Shown here piece after piece: positions 41,726-49,241 of a stretch of DNA of 64,000 nt. The position numbers and the translations under genes are program-made. Within the stretch, counting starts at the first letter, position 1. Each line of letters opens with the position of its first letter. The notes under the pieces were generated by a model. It saw nothing but the letters and a program-made list of their open reading frames with translations, was not told where the DNA came from and did not search any database. The DNA lies in assembly GCF_039541795.1 (NCBI RefSeq), contig NZ_BAABGX010000002.1, positions 1,054,001 to 1,118,000 of the forward strand, in the 5' to 3' direction. Source of the DNA: Nibribacter koreensis (GTDB taxonomy: Bacteria > Bacteroidota > Bacteroidia > Cytophagales > Hymenobacteraceae).

Positions 41726-41768
41726 GTGTAGACACCCCTCTGCGCTCCCCTCAAGGGGAGAGTCTGCG
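41726..41768 (-). repeat. 43-bp repeat, right inverted copy framing the DUF559 gene
   Basis: Exact reverse complement of 41271-41313. No target-site duplication was recognised outside the pair. Confidence 0.9.
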
Positions 41769-41855
41769 GGTAATTAGCTACAATGACAAATTGGGACGTT
41801 GGAGTTTTTAAAATAGAACCGCCTTGTCTCCCACGCATTCCAGATTCCTGCGCTG

Positions 41856-42902
41856 TCAATTCCCCTTCTTCTCCCCTACCGCCTTCCGCACCGCCGGGGC
41901 TACCACGGTCCCTAACAACTCAATGGCGTGCATGACTTGCGCGTGGGGCATGGTGCCTACGCTGATGTGCAACAGAAAACGGGTGTTCCCGAATAGCTCA
42001 TGCTCCCACAAAATCTTGTCAATCACCTGCTGCGGGCTGCCCACCAGCAGAGAGCCCTCAGGACCGCGCATGAGGTCATACTGTTCTTTGCTCATCCCCG
42101 ACCAGCCACGCTCTTTCCCAATTTTGCCCATCAGGTACGCATAAGGACCATAGAACTCATCGGCGGCTTTCTGGGAGTCATCTGCCAAGTACCCATGCGA
42201 GTTGATGGCCAGTTGTAGTTTGGACATGTCATGTCCCGCCTGCTGGTAGGCTTGCTTGTAGAGGTCGGTGAAAGGGACAAACCGCTCTGGGCTACCGCCA
42301 ATAATGGCCAGGGCCATGGGCAAGCCATAGTCCGCCGCTCGCACCACCGAGGCCGGGGTTCCGCCCACCGCCACCCAGATGGGCAGCTCTGCCTGGTACG
42401 GCCTTGGATACACGCCCAGGTTATGAATGGAGGGGCGATGCTTGCCGGTCCAGGTTACTTTTTCGCTTTTGTTCAGTTGCACCAGCAAGTCCAGCTTTTC
42501 AGAGAACAGCTCATTGTAGTCATCCAAGTCCTGACCGAACAGCGGGAACGACTCAATGAAGGAACCGCGGCCGGCCATAATCTCAGCGCGGCCTTTAGAC
42601 AACAAATCCACGTGCGCGAAATCCTGGAACACCCGCACTGGGTCATCTGAGCTCAACACCGTCACGGCGCTGGAAAGCTTGATGTTCTTGGTCTTGACCG
42701 CCGCGGCAGCCAGCACCACGGCCGGCGAGGAGACAATGAAGTCCTCGCGGTGGTGTTCGCCAATGGAAAAGACGTCCAGGCCCACCTGATCAGCTAATTC
42801 AATTTCTTCCATGAGGTTGGCCATGCGCTCATGCGCGGGCAACAGCTTGCCGGTGGCCGGGTCTGGGGTGTTTTCAACGAAGGTGGTGATGCCTATTTCC
42901 AT
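41856..42902 (-). CDS. LLM class flavin-dependent oxidoreductase (luciferase-like monooxygenase family)
   Basis: 348 residues with an (beta/alpha)8 barrel. Family features: EIGITTFVENTPDPATGKLL at the start, GLDVFSIGEHHREDFIVSSP, SAVTVLSSDDPVRVFQDFAH and RAEIMAGRGSFIESFPLFGQ; VAVGGTPASVVRAADYGLPM near the flavin site. Members oxidise alkanals, alkanes or sulfonates with FMNH2; substrate unknown. Convergent with the DUF559 unit and divergent from the pirin gene. Confidence 0.9.
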   Translation of the reverse strand: MEIGITTFVENTPDPATGKLLPAHERMANLMEEIELADQVGLDVFSIGEHHREDFIVSSPAVVLAAAAVKTKNIKLSSAVTVLSSDDPVRVFQDFAHVDLLSKGRAEIMAGRGSFIESFPLFGQDLDDYNELFSEKLDLLVQLNKSEKVTWTGKHRPSIHNLGVYPRPYQAELPIWVAVGGTPASVVRAADYGLPMALAIIGGSPERFVPFTDLYKQAYQQAGHDMSKLQLAINSHGYLADDSQKAADEFYGPYAYLMGKIGKERGWSGMSKEQYDLMRGPEGSLLVGSPQQVIDKILWEHELFGNTRFLLHISVGTMPHAQVMHAIELLGTVVAPAVRKAVGEKKGN

Positions 42903-43041
42903 GGTTGTGCTGTGTCTTTAATATCTTAACGAGGTAGAAAGATAAATGCTTCAACGGCAAGGTGTACAGAGCGCCCGCCATAGCATACCAACTATCCTTT
43001 CAGAAACCAACCTACCGTCGCTTCTACCACTTATAATACAT

Positions 43042-43079
43042 CACTTTTGGGCTGTTTTCCAGAATTCAGACCAAAACCG
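43042..43079. repeat. 38-bp palindrome, copy 16 (degenerate)
   Basis: CACTTTTGGGCTGTTTT, loop CCAG, AATTCAGACCAAAACCG. In the divergent region between the LLM oxidoreductase and pirin genes. Confidence 0.75.
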
Positions 43080-43155
43080 ATGCGTCTACGCCTTACCACT
43101 GTTGGCTGCTTTCGGCCAAATCCGTTTATTGTAAAAGAAACCAATCTGTATAGCC

Positions 43156-44070
43156 ATGCTGGATATTGTCATTGAAGCTCGTAAAGCCTCCCTTGCCCCG
43201 GGCATGGACGTGGGCAGAATCCTTCCGTTTAGAATGCGAAGAATGGTGGGGCCGTTTATCTTCATGGACCACGCTGGCCCCGTTCAAGTAGAGCCGCCGC
43301 TGGTACACAACATGGACGTCTTGCCCCATCCGCACATTGGCTTGTCTACCGTGAGTTACCTGTTTGGCGGCCAGGTCACCCACCGTGACAGCCTGGGCGT
43401 GGAGCAGATTATCTTGCCCGGCGAGGTGAACTGGATGACGGCCGGAAGCGGCATTTCGCACTCAGAGCGCTTTGAAGACCCGGCGGCGCTGGCGGGCGGC
43501 AACCTGGAGATGATTCAGACCTGGGTGGCCCTGCCTGAGAAAGACGAAGAAGCCGCGCCTGCCTTTGACAACTACAAACCAGCCCAGCTGCCCATCTTCA
43601 CTGACACCGGCGTCTGGATGCGCCTGATTGCCGGTGACGCCTACGGCCTCCGGAACGATGTCAAAACGCATTCGCCGCTATTCTATCTGCATGTACAGTT
43701 AGACACTGGCGCCCGTTTTGGCTTGCCCATGGAACACGCCGAGCGCGGCATCTACATTGCCAAAGGAAGTCTGGAGGTTGGCGGCAGAATGTATAGTGCG
43801 GGCCAGATGCTGGTCTTTATCAAAGGCGTGGATCCCGTTCTATTGGCCAAAGAGCCTACCACCCTCATGCTCTTGGGCGGTGAGCCGCTGGGTGAGCGTT
43901 TTATCTGGTGGAATTTCGTGTCTAGTAAAAAAGAGCGCATTGAACAGGCCAAAGCCGACTGGCAGGCGGGCCGCATTTTGCTTCCGCCCAATGACAACCT
44001 GGAGTTTGTGCCCTTGCCCGAGGACAAGTCACGCCCCGCCGGTAGTCCCGCCCCGCAAGCGCTGTCCTGA
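43156..44070 (+). CDS. Pirin family protein
   Basis: 304 residues. A bicupin: the metal ligands lie in PHPHIGLSTVSYLFGGQVTH (His pair and the later His), with EQIILPGEVNWMTAGSGISH completing the N-terminal cupin and a second cupin following (GMEHAERGIYIAKGSLEVGG-like, GQMLVFIKG). Bacterial pirins have quercetinase or regulatory activity; the cellular role is unclear. The frame is intact and it is the only metal-cupin in the window. Confidence 0.93.
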   Translation: MLDIVIEARKASLAPGMDVGRILPFRMRRMVGPFIFMDHAGPVQVEPPLVHNMDVLPHPHIGLSTVSYLFGGQVTHRDSLGVEQIILPGEVNWMTAGSGISHSERFEDPAALAGGNLEMIQTWVALPEKDEEAAPAFDNYKPAQLPIFTDTGVWMRLIAGDAYGLRNDVKTHSPLFYLHVQLDTGARFGLPMEHAERGIYIAKGSLEVGGRMYSAGQMLVFIKGVDPVLLAKEPTTLMLLGGEPLGERFIWWNFVSSKKERIEQAKADWQAGRILLPPNDNLEFVPLPEDKSRPAGSPAPQALS

Positions 44071-44189
44071 GGGCGCACAACCAGCAGCACAACCATACCC
44101 TCAAAGAATGTCTACCACAGGGTATCCTTGCCACATAACTCACCTTCACCCCGAAAAACGATCCCCATTGCTCAAGTTTGTCCCTACCT

Positions 44190-44747
44190 ATGCCCTCGCT
44201 TGAAATAGTCACTTCTAGACTTTGCCTGTTGCCGTTCACGCAAGAGATTTGCCAGCAGGTATTGGCAGGCGAGTACACCGCACTGGAGCACACTGGCATT
44301 ACACCGGCCCCGGGCTGGCCAGATGAAGAAACCTTAGACACGCTGCCCAAAATTTTAAAGAACCTGGCCAAGGTGCCGGCTCCCACTGGTTTTGAGTCTT
44401 GGATGGTGCTCAAAAAAGAAAACATGACGCTAATTGGAGACGCCAGCTTTAAAGGAGTACCCAACCCCAACGGCGAGGTGGACTTAGGCTACGGCATCAT
44501 TGCCGCTGAGCAGCAGAAGGGATACGGTCTGGAGGTTGCCCAAGCGCTCACCAACTGAGCCGTAAGTCAACCAAATGTGCAGACCGTCACCGCCCAATGC
44601 GCGGCAGACAACAGAGGCTCTTACCGCATTCTGGAAAAACTGGGATTTGAGCGTGTGTCACAGCCGCAAGGCATGATTTGCTGGACGCTTTCTAGCAAGA
44701 CCTTGACTTGCGCTCAACAGGCATCTCGTTTTCAGCCTGTTTTCTGA
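44190..44747 (+). pseudogene. GNAT N-acetyltransferase interrupted by one in-frame TGA
   Basis: ATG at 44190 (MPSLEIVTSRLCLLPFTQEI). The frame runs to TGA at 44556-44558, then continues without frameshift to a second TGA at 44745-44747, giving 185 codons, the usual GNAT length. The codon at the first stop falls where GNAT proteins have Trp (ALTN-[stop]-AVSQPNVQTVTAQCAADNR...YRILEKLGFERV), so TGG-to-TGA is the likely lesion. The upstream part keeps GYGIIAAEQQKGYGLEVAQA (acetyl-CoA-binding motif). The last codons (RFQPVF-stop) are encoded by a 38-bp palindrome copy. Confidence 0.82.
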
Positions 44748-44764
44748 GAAATAAGCCAAAAACG
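44727..44764. repeat. 38-bp palindrome, copy 17
   Basis: CGTTTTCAGCCTGTTTT, loop CTGA, GAAATAAGCCAAAAACG. It overlaps the 3' end of the broken GNAT gene and supplies its final stop codon. Confidence 0.83.
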
Positions 44765-44944
44765 GTTTCTGGCCTTCTTTGGCCGCTCTTGTACTAAACA
44801 ATGTTTTTCATTGCAACATCCTGTGACTGTAGGCGTTACATCTAAACATAATCTGCGTACTGTCTGCGTCTTGTAAGGCAGTCCGGCAACTGCGGTTGCC
44901 CAATGGTTGAGGCAAGAAGAGAGGGGTTGGTAAGCAATGTGGGC

Positions 44945-45757
44945 ATGGGATTAACAATTACTAAGTACGCGCCGGCAGCGGCGCTCCAAACAGTAGTAGA
45001 CCATTATTGGGCAGGCATCTGGACAGATGCAGACAATGTGCAGAACCAAAAGATTTTCCCGTCAAGTTATTTAGAGGTGGTCCTGCCCCTGGGCCCGCCT
45101 GTCAAAAGCGCTAAAAAAAATAACAAACAGGAAGCTGAGCTCATGATGGGCGAAGTAGGCTTCTGGACCATACCCCATGCGTTGCCGCGCACCCAGAGCA
45201 AAGAATGGTTTGGCATCTGCTTTAACCCCGAAGCCCTGCCGGGCGTGTTTGGGGTATCTGCGTCTGACGTGTTGAACAGCGCGGCTCCCTGCCAGAAAGA
45301 ACTGGATGCCTCTTTTTCCACGTTTCGGCAGCGCCTGAGCCAGGTTAAAAGCAGCACTGAGCGCGTACGCCTCACAGACACGTACTTGAAGTCCTTTATA
45401 CAGGCGGCGTCCCCCACGGCAGAGTCTAACTATGTGCAGACCGCCGCACGGCTCATCAGGCTCCAGAAGTGCCACGTGAGCGTAGAAGGCCTCAGCCAGA
45501 ACCTGTGCATTGGCATGCGGCAGTTGGAGCGCGCCTTTAAAAAAGACCTCGGGCTGAGCCCTAAAACCTACATGCGCCTAAGCCGGCTCAGTTCTGTCTT
45601 ACAGTTAATTGCACAGAACCCTAATCTGCCCTTGGCTCAGCTTTCGTACTTGGGCGGCTACTCAGACCAGGCGCATTTTAACCGTGAGTTCAAACGAATG
45701 ACAGGCGTAGTGCCCACTAAGTACCTGGCCCACCCGCAGGAGTTCTTGACGTTTTAA
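44945..45757 (+). CDS. AraC family transcriptional regulator with DUF6597-like N-terminal domain
   Basis: 270 residues from the ATG at 44945 (MGLTITKYAPAAALQTVVDH); an upstream ATG at 44903 is possible. The N-terminal domain (YWAGIWTDADNVQNQKIFPS, EVVLPLG...) resembles DUF6597-type sensory domains common in Bacteroidetes AraC proteins. The C-terminal AraC HTH has NLCIGMRQLERAFKKDLGLS and LAQLSYLGGYSDQAHFNREF, which are the paired helix-turn-helix motifs. No target is evident nearby. Confidence 0.87.
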   Translation: MGLTITKYAPAAALQTVVDHYWAGIWTDADNVQNQKIFPSSYLEVVLPLGPPVKSAKKNNKQEAELMMGEVGFWTIPHALPRTQSKEWFGICFNPEALPGVFGVSASDVLNSAAPCQKELDASFSTFRQRLSQVKSSTERVRLTDTYLKSFIQAASPTAESNYVQTAARLIRLQKCHVSVEGLSQNLCIGMRQLERAFKKDLGLSPKTYMRLSRLSSVLQLIAQNPNLPLAQLSYLGGYSDQAHFNREFKRMTGVVPTKYLAHPQEFLTF

Positions 45758-45790
45758 CCATCTTCTTACCAGACACCAGTTTTGTTCATC

Positions 45791-45828
45791 CGTTTTTGGC
45801 CTGTTTTAAAGAAATCAGACCAAAAACG
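45791..45828. repeat. 38-bp palindrome, copy 18
   Basis: CGTTTTTGGCCTGTTTT, loop AAAG, AAATCAGACCAAAAACG. 33 bases after the AraC stop codon. Confidence 0.85.
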
Positions 45829-46307
45829 ACTACCTCTCCTGTTAGTGCCCACCGCTTTTATGCATAAGACAGGAGGCTACAGATGTGTCTACGCTAGAGA
45901 TGCTTTCTTTAAGGGAACGGCTTCTCTTGCGCCGGTTAGCAGGATAGTTTTGTGGTCAGTTTGAATGTCGGGTTTATGCAATACTTTGCCTATCTGCCCC
46001 AATACCTTTGCCCATCATTTACCAGCGCGCCTACCTACCAACTCCTACTGCTTAGACGCCGCAAAGACACACCGTCTCCTTTTCTGTAATGCCTGGGCAA
46101 GCAAAAAAGGCTGTTTCTTTAGAAAAATCGTGCGCGGGCCATGCTCTCCTACAAACGCCTTGGAGGACGCTTAGCATGGTGTACTCCTTTCCTTATTTAC
46201 TGTAGGGTTATTTCTTTCTTCTGCAATGATACCGTCCCGCCGTTCCCGCTTTCAGGGCTTTCTATTGATGCTTTTCCTTGTTACAAAACTCTTTAATCAC
46301 TCTTTCT
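45829..46307. other. Gene-free interval, 479 bases
   Basis: No credible gene, RNA or repeat was recognised between palindrome copy 18 and the lipoprotein gene. Short open frames here have no start context or coding composition. It presumably holds the promoter of the downstream gene. Confidence 0.6.
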
Positions 46308-47126
46308 ATGAAAAACGTATTGACCCAGACTAAAGGCCTTTTTCTGGCACCCCTTGTCTTTGCTTTGCTCTTCTTTACAGGCTGTGAGTCACAGGAAGAG
46401 GTAGTACCAGACGGTCTCAACCAGAACCTGGCCAAAGGCATGTCTTCTACCTATTATGGCCCTACCACGTCGCTGTGGGGAGGCACGTCCCGCACTTGGG
46501 TGGAGATGGTCAACGGGCACCCTACCGCCATGGGTCTGGAAATATCTGAGGAAACGCTCATGAATCTACCGCACATGCCGGGTGAGTATTTCTTGAAACT
46601 GCCGGGCCAACTGCATGCCACCGGCATTAAGGCCGTTACCATTGGCTGGAACCCAGACGGCCATGACCCAGAAGGCGTGTACACCCTGCCCCATTTTGAC
46701 TTCCACTTTTACATGATAACCCAGAGCCAAATCATGAAGATTTCGGGTGGACTGGACGCGGGCGCTTATGATTTGATGGAGCGGGGCGTTCTGCCGCCTA
46801 CGTATGTGTTTGGACCGGCGCCGTTTGCCGTACCGCACATGGGTGTTCACTGGTCAGACATCACCTCACCGGAGTTCTCACCGGCGGGCTTCTCCAAGAC
46901 TTTTATTTATGGTTCTAACAAAGATAAGGTGACGTTCTTAGAACCCATGATCACGCTGGCCTACATGCAGAGCTTACAAGATGGCATGCCGGTTTGGTCT
47001 AACATACCACAATTGAACATTGTAGAAGACCCTGGCTATTACCCAACCTCTTACACCCTGGAGTATGACGCAGACCGCGGTGTGTACATCATTGCCTTGA
47101 CCGGCCTCACCTTCCGGAACAAATAA
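46308..47126 (+). CDS. Lipoprotein resembling DUF5602 (TTHB210-like)
   Basis: 272 residues from the ATG at 46308 (MKNVLTQTKGLFLAPLVFAL). Lipobox FTGC with Cys26. The mature part (STYYGPTTSLWGGTSRTWVE, GLEISEETLMNLPHMPGEYF, PHFDFHFYMITQSQIMKISG) matches what I recall of the DUF5602/TTHB210 domain family, whose Thermus members work with an anti-sigma factor; the HFDFHFY segment is probably structural or metal-binding. Function here is unknown. Followed by a strong terminator. Confidence 0.78.
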   Translation: MKNVLTQTKGLFLAPLVFALLFFTGCESQEEVVPDGLNQNLAKGMSSTYYGPTTSLWGGTSRTWVEMVNGHPTAMGLEISEETLMNLPHMPGEYFLKLPGQLHATGIKAVTIGWNPDGHDPEGVYTLPHFDFHFYMITQSQIMKISGGLDAGAYDLMERGVLPPTYVFGPAPFAVPHMGVHWSDITSPEFSPAGFSKTFIYGSNKDKVTFLEPMITLAYMQSLQDGMPVWSNIPQLNIVEDPGYYPTSYTLEYDADRGVYIIALTGLTFRNK

Positions 47127-47144
47127 TCACGCTTGCCCAAAGCA

Positions 47145-47180
47145 AAAGCCCGCCTCCAGCAATGGAAGGCGGGCTTTTTA
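47145..47180 (+). terminator. Intrinsic terminator after the DUF5602-like gene
   Basis: AAGCCCGCCT / AGGCGGGCTT stem with a short loop, then TTTTATGTTTT. Confidence 0.85.
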
Positions 47181-47206
47181 TGTTTTCATGCTTTCTATAA
47201 ATGATT

Positions 47207-47244
47207 CATTTTTGGCCTTATTTCCAGAAAACAGCCTAAAAACG
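47207..47244. repeat. 38-bp palindrome, copy 19
   Basis: CATTTTTGGCCTTATTT, loop CCAG, AAAACAGCCTAAAAACG. Between convergent genes, 9 bases after the stop codon of the minus-strand lipoprotein gene. Confidence 0.82.
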
Positions 47245-47253
47245 ATTAGGTGT

Positions 47254-48210
47254 TTATCTGCCTACCTTGCCTTGGCCCAGACCAATCTGCACGCCAATGG
47301 ACGGAATGATGGAGATACCTGAGAAGTCTTCGGTCTCGCCTTTCAACAACTCATAGGTACCATATTTCTGGTAGAACATGGACAGGGACGGCAACAGGAA
47401 AATACGCTTGGCGCCCACTTTGGCGTTCACAAACAGTCCGTAAGATGCAAAGTCCTGCTTTCTAGTGAGGCCCTCCAGTTTCACGGCTTTTCCACCGCCC
47501 ACTTTCTCATACAATTTGCCCGGTACCAGGCCATATTCCACAAACGTGTGATTATAAGCTACCCCGAAGGAAATGTTCCCGAACTCTTCGTCTGGCCCAA
47601 ACGACCGGCTGAACGTCAAGGGCACCAACACATCTTTTCTGGCAGCCTTGAACTCCAGCACTGAGCTTAGCTTGTTCAAAAACAGTTTATCAAAGATGTC
47701 TGAGTTCTGGCCCGCATACTGCACGCCCACACTGCCGTACCATCTTTCTGCGCCCGCATTAGTACCGGCTTCTGGTCCCAAGAACTGATAGTTGGCATCC
47801 AGCACGTGCACACCAGACGCATACTTATAACCCACGTCTACCCGTGGGAGGACGCCATAGCGCACATAAAAGTCAAAAGTCGGTCCTACTGGGTCTAGCG
47901 AATAGGCAATGGCGGCTTTGGTGGCAGACTTTACCAGTCCGTCATAGTACACGGAGTCGCGGTTGGCCAAGGCTACAATGGCGTCTTCGGTCACGTCTTT
48001 CAACTGCCCGATGGGCTCTGTGGCGATGTTGCCGCCAAAGTTGGCCCCGGCCTTGAACTGTCCGTGCGGTGTTACGCGCCCCGAATGGATGATGGACCTG
48101 GGTGCGGTACAACTGGTCACGGCCAGCGCTCCTATTAGGATTCCCAACTGCACTTGCCGCGATGCCGCTCTTAATTTGCTCACTACATTATTTGTAAAAG
48201 AAAATATCAT
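47254..48210 (-). CDS. Probable outer-membrane lipoprotein (beta-barrel-like), unknown function
   Basis: 318 residues. A signal peptide with lipobox AVTSC (Cys34). The mature part has alternating amphipathic strands (VDVGYKYASGVHVLDANYQF, WYGSVGVQYAGQNSDIFDKL, DFASYGLFVNAKVGAKRIFL, IIPSIGVQIGLGQGKVGR) resembling an outer-membrane beta-barrel or autotransporter-like sheet; the start ASRSIIHSGRVTPHGQFKAG follows the lipid site. No family recognised. Flanked by palindrome copy 19 and the repeat-rich region. Confidence 0.72.
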   Translation of the reverse strand: MIFSFTNNVVSKLRAASRQVQLGILIGALAVTSCTAPRSIIHSGRVTPHGQFKAGANFGGNIATEPIGQLKDVTEDAIVALANRDSVYYDGLVKSATKAAIAYSLDPVGPTFDFYVRYGVLPRVDVGYKYASGVHVLDANYQFLGPEAGTNAGAERWYGSVGVQYAGQNSDIFDKLFLNKLSSVLEFKAARKDVLVPLTFSRSFGPDEEFGNISFGVAYNHTFVEYGLVPGKLYEKVGGGKAVKLEGLTRKQDFASYGLFVNAKVGAKRIFLLPSLSMFYQKYGTYELLKGETEDFSGISIIPSIGVQIGLGQGKVGR

Positions 48211-48866
48211 CAGTCTGAGGTTAAATGCCCTAGCGCTTTTTCAAAAACTATGCCTTTACTAGGACAGTGAAGCGCCGCCGGGTTGCTTTGTTCCAAGCAA
48301 GACAAAGATACAGTGCTTCTCCCCTATGTGGTTATGTAAAATAACATTCTGTTGAAAGCAGGTGAGTGACAGTGTTTTCTAATGAAAAGCATGTTTTACT
48401 AGAAGGTGTTCTTTCCGGTGATGTGGTTTGCCTGCATCCAAGCCTCCATTGTTGGTGTTATCACCAACGACTTAGACTGCCTTTCTGACTAGCTTTAGGC
48501 CCCTTCTATGGCGCGGAGGTTACCTCCGTGACTTTTTGCCGTGCGCTTCCGTTGGCTGTTCCTGAGCAAGGCCGCTTCTTCCGGTGCCCTTATGCCCTTC
48601 GTTTCATTGTTTCCGCCAAGCGCTCGCGGCCGCGGGGCCCCGTCTTCCCGCCTCGCGCTGTACCAGCTTGCCTCTTCTGCGTAGGGCCGCTTTGGTCTGA
48701 CTAGCCCGTCTTGCTCTGTAGCGACCGCCCTCCTGCCAGAGGCGGCAACCTGCTTAGGCGACTCGACGGAAAGACTGGAACTGGTGCTAGTAGTAGAGGC
48801 TGTTACTAAATGGGGATTCCATTGTGGGCTGCCCAAACGAGCCTTTACACCAATACGGCTACTACT

Positions 48867-48909
48867 CGCAGACTCCCCCCTTGAGGGGGGCTAAGGGGGG
48901 TGTTTACAC
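48867..48909 (+). repeat. 43-bp repeat, solo copy
   Basis: Matches 37 of 43 bases of the DUF559-framing repeat. Arms are CCCCCC and GGGGGG around TTGA, a compensated form of CTCCCC/GGGGAG. Confidence 0.8.
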
Positions 48910-49009
48910 CAACAGATGAATCACCTAGCAATCAACAACCGCCGCTACTCACAAGACCTCGTAGCGTGCGGCAGGACCTGCGAGCGTCTGTACCAACTGC
49001 TTTTCCAAA

Positions 49010-49087
49010 CGCAGAATCTCTCCCTTTGAGGGTTGCCCAAACGTGAGTTTGAGGCACCGAGCGCAGCTCTAAGGGGGTGTTTACACC
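49010..49087 (+). repeat. 43-bp repeat, copy interrupted by a small hairpin
   Basis: CGCAGAATCTCTCCCTTTGAG (first part) and AAGGGGGTGTTTACAC (last part) are separated by about 34 extra bases that contain CCCAAACGTGAGTTTGAGGC, a short dyad. Confidence 0.65.
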
Positions 49088-49134
49088 AGCAGATAAAACA
49101 AACAACAATTATCAATCAACAACCAGCCAATTTT

Positions 49135-49172
49135 CATTTTTGGCCTACTTCCTGGAAAACACGCTAAAAACG
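49135..49172. repeat. 38-bp palindrome, copy 20
   Basis: CATTTTTGGCCTACTTC, loop CTGG, AAAACACGCTAAAAACG. 69 bases upstream of the LTA-synthase-like start. Confidence 0.78.
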
Positions 49173-49214
49173 GCATTGATTCTCAGACGGTTTCTATAAG
49201 TGCCGGGGTATGCC

Positions 49215-49222
49215 TAATTTTG
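49215..49222 (+). promoter_or_regulatory. Candidate -7 element for the LTA-synthase-like gene
   Basis: TAATTTTG fits TAnnTTTG; it lies 20 bases before the start codon. No clear -33 partner at the usual distance. Confidence 0.35.
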
Positions 49223-49241
49223 CGGTTCTTGATTTTACTCC

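Larger units (their letters stand above)
48211..49134. other. Gene-free, repeat-rich region (about 0.9 kb)
   Basis: Includes a GC-rich segment (about 48500-48740) opened by hairpin 48509-48532, the 43-bp repeat copies at 48867-48909 and 49010-49087, and another imperfect hairpin at 48951-48993. The sequence after each 43-bp copy (TTTACACCA(A/G)CAGAT... ATCAATCAACAACC) is similar, indicating a diverged tandem duplication of about 150 bases. No credible coding sequence. Confidence 0.75.

Noticed and set aside
41269..41770. Target-site duplication around the DUF559 unit
   Set aside because: Flanks TCACG and GGTAA show no convincing direct repeat.
45782..45964. 60-codon open frame after the AraC gene
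   Set aside because: It begins in a 38-bp palindrome and translates that repeat.
48495..48836. 113-codon open frame on the minus strand
   Set aside because: It lies in repeat-derived GC-rich DNA with no start context and low-complexity translation.
48867..49087. CRISPR array
   Set aside because: Two unequal, diverged repeats without regular spacers or cas genes.
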